A stretch of 64,000 nucleotides of DNA from an uncultured Anaeroplasmataceae bacterium (GCA_910584005.1 CAJTXR010000004.1:90914-154913); one strand, 5' to 3'; positions 31,075 through 40,769 are shown, numbered from the stretch's first letter. Notes: generated from the sequence alone by a model not told the origin. Translations and numbers: made by a program.

Positions 31075-32752
31075 TGATATGAAGTATGAAAGACCTGATG
31101 TACAGGAAGCAGCGAGCAAACTTGTAGAACAGGCAGAAGTGTTAAAGAATTCAAAAACTTTAATAGAAGCTAAGGAAGCTATTGTAAAAGCAACAGAGAT
31201 AGGGGATCATTTTGGGACTATGGCTACGCTTTGTTCCATAAGGAATAGTATCAATACGGTTGATGAATTTTATGAAAAAGAAATGGAATTTTTTGATGAA
31301 AATATGCCAGTCTATGAGAATGCCTCTTCAAAGTTTTCTAAAGCATTAGTCGAATCAAAATTTCGGAAAGAATTAGAAAAAATTTTTTCTAAGCAATATT
31401 TTATTCAAAATGAATTAAGAATGAAATCATTTGATGAAAAAATTATGGGAGATTTGACAGAAGAAGCTAAACTTTGTACAGAATATTCTAAATTATTAGC
31501 TTCTGCAAAAATTGAATTTGATGGAAAAATCAACAATTTAAGTCAAATGACAGTTTATGCAAATCATTTAGATCGTAAAGTTCGTAAAGCAGCTGAACTT
31601 AAACGAGTAGAGTTTATGGAATCTATAGAAAACAAGGTAGATGATTTATATGATAAACTTGTTAAAGTTAGAACTCAAATGGCTAAGAAATTAGGTTATG
31701 AAAATTTTATTGAATTTGGTTATCTTCGTTTGGGAAGAAGTGATTATAATGCTAAGGATGTTGAAAGATATCGCAAGCAGGTTTTAGAATATGTGGTTCC
31801 TGTTGCGAAGAAGATTATTGAACAGCAAGCAAAAAGGATTCAAATTGAAGATATTAAGGCATATGACTTACCGATTTTTTATTTAGATGGCAATCCAAAA
31901 CATGGGAAAACGAAAAATGAACTTGTCAATTCTGCAAATCAGTTTTATTCAAGTCTATCCAAAGAAACAAAGATGTTTTTTGAGTTTATGCAGACTCATG
32001 AATTAATGGATTTGGAAACGAAACCAAATAAAGCTGGTGGTGGATATTGTACAATGATTGCAGATTATAAATCTCCATTTATCTTTTCAAATTTTAATGG
32101 AACAATGGGAGATGTTGATGTTTTGACTCATGAGGCTGGGCATGCATTTGAAGCTTATACAGCGGCTCAATATTTGCCAGTTTCTGATATCTATTGGCCT
32201 ACTTTAGAAGCATGTGAAATTCATTCAATGAGTATGGAATTTTTTGCTTATCCGTTTATGGATTTCTTTTTTGAAACTGATGCAAAAAAATATCGATATA
32301 AACATTTAAGTGAGGCAATAACTTTTATTCCTTATGGAGTTTGTGTAGATGAATTTCAGCATTATGTTTATAAAAACCCAGAGGCCACGATTCAAATGAG
32401 AAAGGCAAAATGGCATGAATTAGAACAACTTTATTTACCTTGGAAAAACTATGATGGTATTGCATATTATGAAAAAGGAAATTACTGGCATCGTCAAGGA
32501 CATATTTTTTCTAGTGCCTTTTATTATATTGATTATACACTAGCTCAAGTTTGTGCTTTTCAGTTTTTATTAATGGATCATGAAAATCATGAATATGCTT
32601 GGAAGAAATATTATGAATTATGTAAACTAGGAGGCTCTAAATCCTTTTTAGAACTATTAGATGCAATTCAACTGAAAAATCCATTTGAACCTGGTTCTTT
32701 AAAAGAAATTATGCCTAAACTTGAAAAAGTATTAAAGGATTTGGAGGTTTAA
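31064..32752 (+). CDS. M3-family oligoendopeptidase
   Basis: A 562-residue cytosolic zinc metallopeptidase of the thimet/PepF type. The zinc motif HEAGH is at residues about 356-360, with the third ligand Glu in LEACEIHSMSMEF about 25 residues later. The C-terminal YYIDYTLAQVCAFQF and GSKSFLELL segments are typical of the M3 oligoendopeptidases of Firmicutes. It would degrade short peptides inside the cell. It overlaps tsaD, has a GGAGGA site, and precedes uppP by one base. Confidence 0.93.
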   Translation: MKFNDMKYERPDVQEAASKLVEQAEVLKNSKTLIEAKEAIVKATEIGDHFGTMATLCSIRNSINTVDEFYEKEMEFFDENMPVYENASSKFSKALVESKFRKELEKIFSKQYFIQNELRMKSFDEKIMGDLTEEAKLCTEYSKLLASAKIEFDGKINNLSQMTVYANHLDRKVRKAAELKRVEFMESIENKVDDLYDKLVKVRTQMAKKLGYENFIEFGYLRLGRSDYNAKDVERYRKQVLEYVVPVAKKIIEQQAKRIQIEDIKAYDLPIFYLDGNPKHGKTKNELVNSANQFYSSLSKETKMFFEFMQTHELMDLETKPNKAGGGYCTMIADYKSPFIFSNFNGTMGDVDVLTHEAGHAFEAYTAAQYLPVSDIYWPTLEACEIHSMSMEFFAYPFMDFFFETDAKKYRYKHLSEAITFIPYGVCVDEFQHYVYKNPEATIQMRKAKWHELEQLYLPWKNYDGIAYYEKGNYWHRQGHIFSSAFYYIDYTLAQVCAFQFLLMDHENHEYAWKKYYELCKLGGSKSFLELLDAIQLKNPFEPGSLKEIMPKLEKVLKDLEV

Positions 32753-32753
32753 A

Positions 32754-33635
32754 ATGGATGCCTTTTGGAATATAATTAAAATTATTTTATTTGGTATTGT
32801 AGAAGGTGTGACAGAGTGGCTTCCAATCAGTAGTACGGGTCATATGATTATTTTAGAAGAGGTATTGAAAGCCAAAGAAATTTTTGATGGGGGAAAAGCA
32901 TTTTGGGATTTCTTTTTAGTGGCAATTCAATTGGGGGCAATTTTGGCGGTTATTGTTTGTTTCTTTAACAAATTGAACCCTTTCTTTGGTAAATCCTTAA
33001 ATAATCCAGAAGAGGAGAAATCAAAAGAAGAAAAAAAAGGAATTTGGTTATTATGGGCAAAAGTACTCATTGCTTGTGTCCCTGCAGCAGTTATAGGACT
33101 TTTACTTGATGATTGGTTAGATCGTGTATTTTATAATTCTATTACGGTTGCCGTAACTTTAATCCTATATGGGATTTTGTTTATTGGTATGGAAATATGG
33201 AATAAAAAAAGAAATTTTAAAGTTACAGATGTAGGTCAATTAACTTTTAGAACGGCTTTTATTATTGGTATGATTCAGCTTCTTGCGTTAATTCCTGGAA
33301 CTTCTAGAAGTGGGGTTACAATTTTAGGGGCAATGTTAATTTTATGTAATCGAGAAGTCGCTTGTGAGTTTTCTTTCTTTTTATCTATTCCTGTAATGTT
33401 TGGAGCATCTTTATTAAAAGGAGTAAAATATATTACACACGCAGAGGAGATTAGTTCAAATGATTTGGCCCTACTTGCTGTAGGGGCAATTGTTGCTTTT
33501 GCTGTATCTATGTTCATTATTAAATTTTTAATGAGCTTTATTAAAAAGCATGATTTTAAATCCTTTGGAATATACCGAATTGTTCTTGGTATTTTATTAA
33601 TTATTTTGTTTGCTTGTGGGGTTATGTCTATATAA
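32754..33635 (+). CDS. uppP: Undecaprenyl-diphosphatase
   Basis: UppP (BacA) dephosphorylates undecaprenyl pyrophosphate, recycling the lipid carrier of wall and glycan synthesis, and confers bacitracin tolerance. It is an integral membrane protein with about eight helices. The two active-site signatures are present: GIVEGVTEWLPISSTGH (residues about 13-29) and IPGTSRSGVTI (near 180). A cytoplasmic charged insertion (EEEKSKEEKKG) separates early helices. At 293 residues the length is normal. Its presence suggests a walled cell or at least a lipid-linked glycan pathway. Confidence 0.96.
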   Translation: MDAFWNIIKIILFGIVEGVTEWLPISSTGHMIILEEVLKAKEIFDGGKAFWDFFLVAIQLGAILAVIVCFFNKLNPFFGKSLNNPEEEKSKEEKKGIWLLWAKVLIACVPAAVIGLLLDDWLDRVFYNSITVAVTLILYGILFIGMEIWNKKRNFKVTDVGQLTFRTAFIIGMIQLLALIPGTSRSGVTILGAMLILCNREVACEFSFFLSIPVMFGASLLKGVKYITHAEEISSNDLALLAVGAIVAFAVSMFIIKFLMSFIKKHDFKSFGIYRIVLGILLIILFACGVMSI

Positions 33636-33672
33636 ATTAAAAATAAAAATAGTATTAGAAATTAAATAATGT

Positions 33673-33678
33673 TATAAT
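33673..33678 (+). promoter_or_regulatory. -10 box before the DUF1576 gene
   Basis: TATAAT 22 bases before the ATG at 33700; no clear -35 at standard spacing. Confidence 0.4.
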
Positions 33679-33699
33679 ACTAAAAAGGGGGTGAAAAGA

Positions 33700-35028
33700 A
33701 TGCGTAAATTTTTTACGTATTTGCATGAGCATTTCTATTTAGAGGTTATTGCATTATTTTTTTTCTTACTAGCTTTTTTTATTGAACCTATTTTGTCTTT
33801 AACTTCTGGAAATGGTTTTGTGTTTCACCCAATCCAACAAATTTTTAAAGGATATTATAAAATTATAACTTCTTCATCTATCCTTATTACAGATTATGTT
33901 TATATTTCAGGTCTTGGAGCTACTTTTTTTAATGTGGCAACGATTCTATTTATTAATTTAATTTTATTAAAGGTGTTAAGGGTAAAGATGAATGGACCTG
34001 TATATGCAGGAATTATTATGATTTGTGGGTTTTCCTTTTTCGGTAAAAATATTTTTAATACAATTCCAATTTATTTTGGAATATATTTATTTTCTGTTTA
34101 TAAAAAAATACCTTATAAAACCTTTATAATTACAATTCTATTTTCAACAGGAATTTCTCCTTTAGTAAGTTATACTATATTTGGTTTAGGACTTCATCTG
34201 GGAATATCTATTCCTTTAGGAATTTTTTGTGGAATTCTTGTTGGATTTATTCTTCCTGCCTTTGCTTCACATACGATTGTTTTTCATGAAGGGTATAACC
34301 TATACAATACAGGATTTGCATTAGGTGTTATTTCTGCGATATTCTATGGGATTTATCAATTATGTAATTTAAATGTAGAAGCAGTTCATCTTTATGATTA
34401 TTCAACTTCAGCTGTTTTCTATTATATTTTGCCTATCATTTCGGGGCTGTCCATAGTATTTGCTTTTATTGGAGATCATCATGTATACCAAAAGTATTTT
34501 GCATTATTAAAGACAAGTGGAAGGCTCATTAGTGATTATGCATATGAATTTAAAAAGGAAGCAGTTTTATTTAATTTTGGTGTGTTGGGATTTGTTTTAT
34601 ATTTTACATGTCTAATTTTTAGAGTCCCTATGAATGGTGTAATATTTGGAAGTATTCTTTCTATTTTAGGGTTTGCTGGATATGGATTGCATATTCGGAA
34701 TGTGCTACCTGTATGGGTTGGGGCAGGCGGAACAATATTTTTAAGCATGGTTTTAAATCATAATTATGAATTATCCATTGTGAATATTATTACTTTTGTA
34801 TTTGCTTCAGGTTTGGCCCCTATTGCAGGCAGATATGGAATAATATATGGAGTACTTGCAGGAGCTCTTCATATTGTATTAACTCCTTTGATGATTCATT
34901 TTCAGGGCGGTTTTGATCTATATAATAATGGGCTTTCAGCTGGTTTTGAAGCGGCTGTACTTACGGTACTTGCTGAGAAAGTTTTTGTAAGGAGGGAACA
35001 TCGTGGTCGAAAATCAAAAGATATGTAG
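33700..35028 (+). CDS. DUF1576 family integral membrane protein
   Basis: A 442-residue membrane protein with about 11-12 helices. The sequence shows an internal repeat: GATFFNVATILFINLILLKVLRVKMNGPVYAGI in the first half is echoed by LGFVLYFTCLIFRVPMNGVIFGSI in the second, as in transporter-like inverted or tandem folds. This fits the conserved Firmicutes DUF1576 family, whose function is not known to me. The ATG at 33700 is chosen because AAGGGGGTG lies just upstream. It overlaps the next small gene by 26 bases and sits between uppP and a PAP2 phosphatase, hinting at a membrane-lipid role. Confidence 0.75.
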   Translation: MRKFFTYLHEHFYLEVIALFFFLLAFFIEPILSLTSGNGFVFHPIQQIFKGYYKIITSSSILITDYVYISGLGATFFNVATILFINLILLKVLRVKMNGPVYAGIIMICGFSFFGKNIFNTIPIYFGIYLFSVYKKIPYKTFIITILFSTGISPLVSYTIFGLGLHLGISIPLGIFCGILVGFILPAFASHTIVFHEGYNLYNTGFALGVISAIFYGIYQLCNLNVEAVHLYDYSTSAVFYYILPIISGLSIVFAFIGDHHVYQKYFALLKTSGRLISDYAYEFKKEAVLFNFGVLGFVLYFTCLIFRVPMNGVIFGSILSILGFAGYGLHIRNVLPVWVGAGGTIFLSMVLNHNYELSIVNIITFVFASGLAPIAGRYGIIYGVLAGALHIVLTPLMIHFQGGFDLYNNGLSAGFEAAVLTVLAEKVFVRREHRGRKSKDM

Positions 35029-35341
35029 AATTATTGAAGAATTTAGTTTATATTTAATGGAAAAAGAAGCAAAAGAAGTAACGATAAAAGTAAAGCAATC
35101 AGAAAATAAAACCTCTATTTATTTTGATTGTTCATTATTTGATTTTAAATATATAAAAGAATTAGAAGAAATATTTAAGCATAAGCGACAAAAAGAATTT
35201 GAAATATATGGATGGGAATTAATTGGTCAAGGAGATGCAGATAATGAGTTGGTATTGGTATCTAATTTGATTAATCATTTTATGTATTATATTAAAGATG
35301 AAAGGATCTATTTTGATTTGGTGAGATATGAAGAATTTTAA
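35003..35341 (+). CDS. Conserved small protein of unknown function
   Basis: A 112-residue soluble acidic protein with no recognised domain. It starts at GTG with a strong AAGGAGGGA site 5 bases upstream, inside the end of the DUF1576 gene, and overlaps the PAP2 gene by 14 bases. The tight overlaps on both sides suggest translational coupling and a shared job with these membrane proteins. Predicted secondary structure is alternating strand and helix (VTIKVKQSENKTSIYFDCS, then IKELEEIFKHKRQ). Confidence 0.7.
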   Translation: MVENQKICRIIEEFSLYLMEKEAKEVTIKVKQSENKTSIYFDCSLFDFKYIKELEEIFKHKRQKEFEIYGWELIGQGDADNELVLVSNLINHFMYYIKDERIYFDLVRYEEF

Positions 35342-36032
35342 CTGGAAGTATTTTAGCAAAGTGGTTGGTGTGATTGGCTGTGTCATTACATTTATTACAT
35401 TGGCCATTGTCATTTATTTAAATCATTTAGAACCGTTAAAGATTGACGTATTGATGCGTGATTTTTGTTATGATATTCGTGGGAAGAAGTATGGATTTGG
35501 TTTTTGGTTTTTTCGATTAATTACAGAGTTTGGGAATTTGTATATTATAATTATCCTCATCGTTTTAACAATTATATTTACAAAATGTGATTATAGAGCC
35601 ATCATTTTATCTCTTGGAATGCTTGCTGCAGTATTATTGAATGTAGGATTAAAGGAATTATATTTGCGGGAACGCCCCTTAGCAGATATGCGGTGGATGG
35701 CAGAGGATTCTACAAGTTTTCCTTCTGGGCATTCTACAGCGGTAGGTTTTTTATATCCATTTATCATTTATTTGATTTATCATACAAATTTAAAGAAATC
35801 AATTAAAAATACAGTTTATGTTTTGTGCTGTTTACTTATTCCTTTGGTTATGTTTTCTAGGTTAATCTTAGGTGTACATTATTTTACAGACGTGCTTGCT
35901 GGGGTAAGTGTTGGGATTATGGTTGCATGCTTTTGCATGTTGCTATATAAACTTTGTGAGAAATATGATTTTATGACAGAGGGATTATTTGATAAAATCA
36001 GAAAAAGTAAAAATCAAGAAAAGAATCAATGA
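35328..36032 (+). CDS. PAP2-family membrane phosphatase
   Basis: A 234-residue membrane protein of the type 2 phosphatidic acid phosphatase family with about six helices. The three active-site motifs are complete: KELYLRERP (KxxxxxxRP), SFPSGHST (PSGH) and SRLILGVHYFTD (SRxxxxxHxxxD). Such enzymes dephosphorylate phosphatidate, phosphatidylglycerol phosphate or undecaprenyl pyrophosphate on the outer face. With uppP nearby, a role in undecaprenyl carrier recycling is plausible. A terminator begins 2 bases after its stop. Confidence 0.93.
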   Translation: MKNFNWKYFSKVVGVIGCVITFITLAIVIYLNHLEPLKIDVLMRDFCYDIRGKKYGFGFWFFRLITEFGNLYIIIILIVLTIIFTKCDYRAIILSLGMLAAVLLNVGLKELYLRERPLADMRWMAEDSTSFPSGHSTAVGFLYPFIIYLIYHTNLKKSIKNTVYVLCCLLIPLVMFSRLILGVHYFTDVLAGVSVGIMVACFCMLLYKLCEKYDFMTEGLFDKIRKSKNQEKNQ

Positions 36033-36562
36033 TCTGGAAAATAAGCTCTATTTTCCAGTTTTTTTATATCTAAAAGATTATATAATTTATTGTGATGCGA
36101 AATTATACGGCTAGATTCTAAGAATTGGATGGTTTCTATTAATTCTTTTCGAGATAAATTTAAATAATATGATAAATCTTTTATAGACATTTCTAGATAA
36201 AAACTTTCTATTTTTTTATTTTGGTATTCAAACCAAAAGTAGCGAGCAACTTTGATGATTGGATCATGAAGAAGAAGAAGTTCGGTTTGGTTGTTTTTTT
36301 CTTGATACATTTTAGATAAAATTGATAAATATTCTAATCCAATATCCGTTTTATCTATCCACTCTCCTACAACTAGGTCTAGGGCATAATAATCATCTAG
36401 AGTATAAGGATTATAAAAAATTTGATCTAAAAAAAGATACTCTTTGGGTTGATAAACTTTCGTTTTTCTTTGATTGGTAATGTGCCCCTTTACTATTTTA
36501 AACACTTGATTGATATAAGACCCTTTTGGAAGTATTAATTCATTTCTTAAATAGGTTTTCAT
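36026..36562 (-). CDS. Crp/Fnr-like regulator, small and diverged
   Basis: A 178-residue protein. Residues about 8-30 (LILPKGSYINQVFKIVKGHI) resemble the start of the cyclic-nucleotide-binding barrel of Crp/Fnr proteins, and the C-terminal part (LEMSIKDLSYYLNLSRKELIETIQFLESSRII) forms a winged helix-turn-helix like theirs. The barrel is shortened and lacks the usual ligand residues, and there are no Cys for an iron-sulphur cluster, so the signal is unknown. It lies downstream of the activase operon after a terminator and may regulate it. Its last codons overlap the terminator of the convergent PAP2 gene. Confidence 0.6.
   Translation of the reverse strand: MKTYLRNELILPKGSYINQVFKIVKGHITNQRKTKVYQPKEYLFLDQIFYNPYTLDDYYALDLVVGEWIDKTDIGLEYLSILSKMYQEKNNQTELLLLHDPIIKVARYFWFEYQNKKIESFYLEMSIKDLSYYLNLSRKELIETIQFLESSRIISHHNKLYNLLDIKKLENRAYFPDH
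36034..36065 (+). terminator. Terminator after the PAP2 gene
   Basis: CTGGAAAATA (36034-36043) pairs with TATTTTCCAG (36049-36058), then seven T. It lies inside the 3' coding end of the convergent Crp-like gene. Confidence 0.9.
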
Positions 36563-36565
36563 AAA

Positions 36566-36600
36566 TAAAAAAGCTAAGCTATAATTTTTTACAGCTTAGC
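36566..36600 (-). terminator. Terminator after the activase operon
   Basis: On the minus strand GCTAAGCT (36593-36600) pairs with AGCTTAGC (36573-36580) and is followed by a U-run. It begins within the last codons of the 36589-37863 gene. Confidence 0.85.
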
Positions 36601-37863
36601 ATCCTCGTTTTCTTTAATTTTTTCTCTTGCTATTGCAAGCATTAATTTAATTCTATTTTCTTGATTTACTTTGGTTGCGGAAGGATCATAATCAATTGCT
36701 ACAATATTCGCATCAGGGTGAAGGGTTTTAATTTTTTTCATAACCCCTTTTCCACAAATGTGATTTGGAAGACAACCAAATGGTTGTGTACAAATGATAT
36801 TATCATAGCCGATTTCTACAAGTTCCATCATTTCAGCTGTTAAAAGCCATCCTTCTCCCATTTTTGTTCCATGGGATAAAATTCCTTCAGAAAGATCTTT
36901 GGTATGAGAAAAATACTTCATTGGAGTGAATTTGGTTTTTTTCATACTTTGAATCATAAGTTTTTCTCTTCTTCTAAGATACCAAATAATAAATTTTGAT
37001 CCTATTTTTTTTAGTTTTCCATGTCCATAGAACTGACTATCGTATATGGAATTATAAAGACAATATAGAATAAAGCCATATAGTCCAGGTACCATAACTT
37101 CTGCATGTTCACTTACTAAAAAATCCTCTAGATGATTATTTCCTAAAGCCGCATATTTTACATAGATTTCTCCAACAACACCAACTTTGGGTATAGCGTG
37201 AGATAAATCCAAAGAAAGTTCATTAAAACTTTTTGCGATTTCTCTTAGATTCTTTTTTAGGGCTCTATAAGAAACTCCTTTTTTTTGCTCAAATTGTTTT
37301 CCGATTGTTTCTATCCAGTCTAGAGCTAGTTTTTTCGCTGTTCCAAAAGTCTGTTCATAGGAACGAGTTTTATTAAATAGATACATAATCTCATCCCCAT
37401 AGGTCATCGCAGCAGCAATCTTTTTGATGAGAGAATAAGTAAGTTTTAATCCACTATCCTTTTCAAGATTTGAAGCATTTAAAGAAACAACTGGAATAAA
37501 GCCATATCCTGCCTTATCTAAGGCTTTTCTTAATAAATGAATATAGTTAGATGCTCTACACCCTCCTCCTGTTTGGGTAATGAGAAGAACGAGTTTATCA
37601 TGATCCGTGCGATGATTTAAATTATCAATAAATTGACCAATAACTAAAAGAGCAGGATAACAGGTATCATTATGAACATATTTCAATCCCTCTGTAACAA
37701 CATTAGGACCTTCATTTTTCATGATTTCTACTTTGTATCCTGAAACTAGCAAAGCCTTTTCAAATAAAGCCATATGAAAAGGGAGCATAGAAGGAATTAA
37801 AATGGTATGTGTTTTTCGCATAGAAGCTACAAACTTTGGATATTCTCTTACTTCAGTTTCCAT
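36589..37863 (-). CDS. 2-hydroxyacyl-CoA dehydratase-related protein (activase C-terminal part, DUF2229/HgdB-like)
   Basis: A 424-residue cytosolic protein. Segments such as ILIPSMLPFHMALFEKAL, VHNDTCYPALLVIGQFI, QTGGGCRASNYIHLL and CTQPFGCLPNHICGKG, with conserved Cys, match the C-terminal part of the large acyl-CoA dehydratase activases of Firmicutes. In many relatives this part is fused to the two-domain ATPase as one chain of about 1,400 residues. Here it is a separate gene whose ATG overlaps the upstream stop (TAATG) with AAAGGAGG before it. It likely holds an iron-sulphur cluster; the substrate is unknown. Confidence 0.8.
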   Translation of the reverse strand: METEVREYPKFVASMRKTHTILIPSMLPFHMALFEKALLVSGYKVEIMKNEGPNVVTEGLKYVHNDTCYPALLVIGQFIDNLNHRTDHDKLVLLITQTGGGCRASNYIHLLRKALDKAGYGFIPVVSLNASNLEKDSGLKLTYSLIKKIAAAMTYGDEIMYLFNKTRSYEQTFGTAKKLALDWIETIGKQFEQKKGVSYRALKKNLREIAKSFNELSLDLSHAIPKVGVVGEIYVKYAALGNNHLEDFLVSEHAEVMVPGLYGFILYCLYNSIYDSQFYGHGKLKKIGSKFIIWYLRRREKLMIQSMKKTKFTPMKYFSHTKDLSEGILSHGTKMGEGWLLTAEMMELVEIGYDNIICTQPFGCLPNHICGKGVMKKIKTLHPDANIVAIDYDPSATKVNQENRIKLMLAIAREKIKENEDAKL

Positions 37864-40769
37864 TATTTTTCCTCCTTTTGTTTCAGGGCAGCAAATAAAC
37901 TACGAAGACGAATTTTTACTGCACCTAGATTTGTGATTTCATCAATTTTAATTTGAGTATATATTTTATTATGATTTTCCAAAATTGTTTTACATTCATC
38001 CGTTGTTACCGCATCCAGCCCACAGCCGAAACTTACTAACTGAACTAGATTCATATCGGGCTGAGTTGTACAATATTTGGCAGCTGCATAAAGTCGAGCA
38101 TGATATGTCCATTGATTTAATACACCTACTTTAAATTTAGGTACTAAATGAGAAATGGATTCTTCAGTGACCACGGCTACATTAAAGCCGTTGATTAACT
38201 TGTCAATGCCATGATTGACTTGAGGATCCACATGATAAGGACGACCTGCTAAGACAATAATTTCTTGCTTTTGCTCTCTTGCTTTTGCTATGATTTGATC
38301 GGCTTGATTTCGTAAATCTGCTAAATAGGAGTCATATTCTTGATAGGCAAGAGTAGAAGCTTTTTGAATTTCTTTTTTTGAAACATGGAAGTCCTTTAAA
38401 TGCTCTTTCATTTTTTGCTCAAAAATTTCTTTGTCATGAATTCCAATGAACGGATGAATAAAATGAATATTTTGAACTTCCTTAACATTATTTTCAATTG
38501 TTTGAGGATAGTATGCAACAATCGGACAATTAAAATGATTATCTCCTTTTTTCTCATCAATATTATAACTCATACATGGATAGAAGATTGTGTCAAATCC
38601 TTCGGATTGTAATTTGGCGATATGCCCATGGACAAGTTTAGCAGGATAACATACTGTATCGGATGGAATTGTGTGCTGACCTAATGTATAAAGTTTCTCG
38701 TTAGAAAATCCACTATGGTGTACTTCAAATCCTAAATGGGTAAAGAATGTATACCAAAATGGCCATAGTTCATATAGATTTAAAATTAACGGAATTCCAA
38801 GTTTTCCTCGTTTTCCTGGAACAGGGGTATAACTCAATAGCTTTTTTCTTATATATTCGTATAGATTTGAATTTTCATTCGTTATTTTTTTAGCAAGTGG
38901 CTTTTCACAACGATTTCCACTGATAAATTTATTTTGATTACTTCCAAATGTATTTACAGAAAGTAAACAGTGATTGTTACAAATTTGACAATTAAAATTT
39001 CTTACTTCATGTTTGAAATTTTTCAATTGCTCTTTTGTTATTGTTGTAGAATGACTAAGTTTTAAGGATTTAGCATAAAGAGCAGCCCCATAGGCTCCCA
39101 TTAGTCCAGAAATATTTGGACAAACTACATTGAGATTTAATTCTTTTTCAAAAGCTCGTAGGACTGCTTCATTATGGAAGGTTCCGCCTTGAACAACGAT
39201 ATTTTTTCCTAATTGAGCACTTGTTGTTGCTCGAATGACTTTATATAAGGCATTTTTCACTACAGATATGGATAATCCTGCGGAGATATTTTCAATAGAA
39301 GCTCCATCTTTTTGAGCTTGTTTAACAGATGAATTCATAAAGACAGTACATCTTGAACCTAGATCAACAGGTTTATCTGCCATAAGACCAAGTTTGGCAA
39401 ACTCCTCAATTTTATATCCTAATGCATTTGCAAATGTTTGAAGAAAGGATCCACATCCTGAGGAGCATGCCTCGTTTAAAAATATATTTGCGATGGCATT
39501 ATTTTCAATTTTAAAACATTTGATATCTTGTCCACCTATATCAATTATAAAATCAACATCGGGTTTAAATTTAGCTGCCGCCCGATAATGTGCCATAGTT
39601 TCTACTAAGCCTGCATCTAAATTGAAAGCATTCATTGCAAGTTCTTCCCCATAACCAGTAGAAGCACTACCTGCAATGTTTAAGTTTGGATATTTTTCAT
39701 ATAGTTTTGTAAAAAGTTGATGAATTACTTCAACAGGGTTTCCTTTGTTTGGTTGATAACTTTCAAAGCGGATTTGTTCTTCCTCATCAATTAAAACAAA
39801 TTTTAAGGTTGTTGATCCACTATCAATACCCAAATAGAGCTTTCCTGTGTAATTTTCTAAAGGAAGACTATCGATATGGGCTTTGTTATGACGATCTCTG
39901 AATTCCTTTAATTCAGTTTCATTTGCAAATAAAGGCTGATTATAAGCATATGTCGCTTGATTAGTATATGTAGATAGATGGGCAATGATTTCTTTAATAT
40001 TTAGCGGTTCTTTAGCACATAACGCGGCTCCAATTGCAACATAATATAAAGAATTCTCTGGGCAAATTCCTTGAACATGTAATGCAGAATCAAAACTGGT
40101 TTTGAGTTCGGATAAAAAGGTTAATGGACCACCTAAATAAGCAACTTTTCCTTTGATTTCCCTACCTTGAGCCAAACCACCAATCGTTTGGTTTACTACG
40201 GCATTGAAGATAGAAGCGGCGATATCCGATTTAGAAGCTCCTTGATTTAGTAGAGGTTGAATATCGGATTTAGCAAATACACCACATCTTGATGCAATTG
40301 CATAAAGCTTTTGATGATTTAAAGCAAGTCCATTGATTTCTGTAATATCGACATTTAGAAGCGTGGCCATTTGATCAATGAAAGCCCCAGTGCCTCCTGC
40401 ACAAGACCCATTCATACGAACTTCCATTCCATCTGTGAGGAATAAGATTTTGGCATCTTCGCCCCCTAATTCTATAATGCAATCCGTTCCTGGTATAAGT
40501 GTGTTTGCGGCAATACGAGTCGCATACACTTCTTGAACAAATGGAATATGCACCCCTTCGGCAAGCCCCATTCCAGCAGAACCAGAAATTGCTAAATTTG
40601 CAGTTTCTTCAATTATATTTTCAGTTAATAAATACTTTATTTTTTGGATTATATTATCTTTTATATGAGAGTAATGACGTTTATAGTCAGAATATATGAT
40701 TTTATTTTCTTCATCTAGAACTACACATTTAATAGTAGTAGATCCTACATCTAGGCCTATTTTTTTCAT
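37863..40769 (-). CDS. 2-hydroxyacyl-CoA dehydratase activase-like ATPase, duplicated BadF domains
   Basis: A 968-residue protein with two ASKHA ATPase domains of the BadF/HgdC type in tandem. Domain 1 starts GLDVGSTTIKCVVLD and has LGGEDAKILF and NGSCAGGTGAFIDQMA; domain 2 starts near residue 310 with GIDSGSTTLKFVLID and has DIGGQDIKCFKI and NEACSSGCGSFLQ. The Cys of these loops bind the bridging 4Fe-4S cluster in known activases. A CQICNNHC motif near residue 590 starts a DUF2229-like domain. Such proteins use ATP to push an electron into a partner, but no dehydratase subunits are in the window. A promoter lies at 40809-40837. Confidence 0.85.
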   Translation of the reverse strand: MKKIGLDVGSTTIKCVVLDEENKIIYSDYKRHYSHIKDNIIQKIKYLLTENIIEETANLAISGSAGMGLAEGVHIPFVQEVYATRIAANTLIPGTDCIIELGGEDAKILFLTDGMEVRMNGSCAGGTGAFIDQMATLLNVDITEINGLALNHQKLYAIASRCGVFAKSDIQPLLNQGASKSDIAASIFNAVVNQTIGGLAQGREIKGKVAYLGGPLTFLSELKTSFDSALHVQGICPENSLYYVAIGAALCAKEPLNIKEIIAHLSTYTNQATYAYNQPLFANETELKEFRDRHNKAHIDSLPLENYTGKLYLGIDSGSTTLKFVLIDEEEQIRFESYQPNKGNPVEVIHQLFTKLYEKYPNLNIAGSASTGYGEELAMNAFNLDAGLVETMAHYRAAAKFKPDVDFIIDIGGQDIKCFKIENNAIANIFLNEACSSGCGSFLQTFANALGYKIEEFAKLGLMADKPVDLGSRCTVFMNSSVKQAQKDGASIENISAGLSISVVKNALYKVIRATTSAQLGKNIVVQGGTFHNEAVLRAFEKELNLNVVCPNISGLMGAYGAALYAKSLKLSHSTTITKEQLKNFKHEVRNFNCQICNNHCLLSVNTFGSNQNKFISGNRCEKPLAKKITNENSNLYEYIRKKLLSYTPVPGKRGKLGIPLILNLYELWPFWYTFFTHLGFEVHHSGFSNEKLYTLGQHTIPSDTVCYPAKLVHGHIAKLQSEGFDTIFYPCMSYNIDEKKGDNHFNCPIVAYYPQTIENNVKEVQNIHFIHPFIGIHDKEIFEQKMKEHLKDFHVSKKEIQKASTLAYQEYDSYLADLRNQADQIIAKAREQKQEIIVLAGRPYHVDPQVNHGIDKLINGFNVAVVTEESISHLVPKFKVGVLNQWTYHARLYAAAKYCTTQPDMNLVQLVSFGCGLDAVTTDECKTILENHNKIYTQIKIDEITNLGAVKIRLRSLFAALKQKEEK

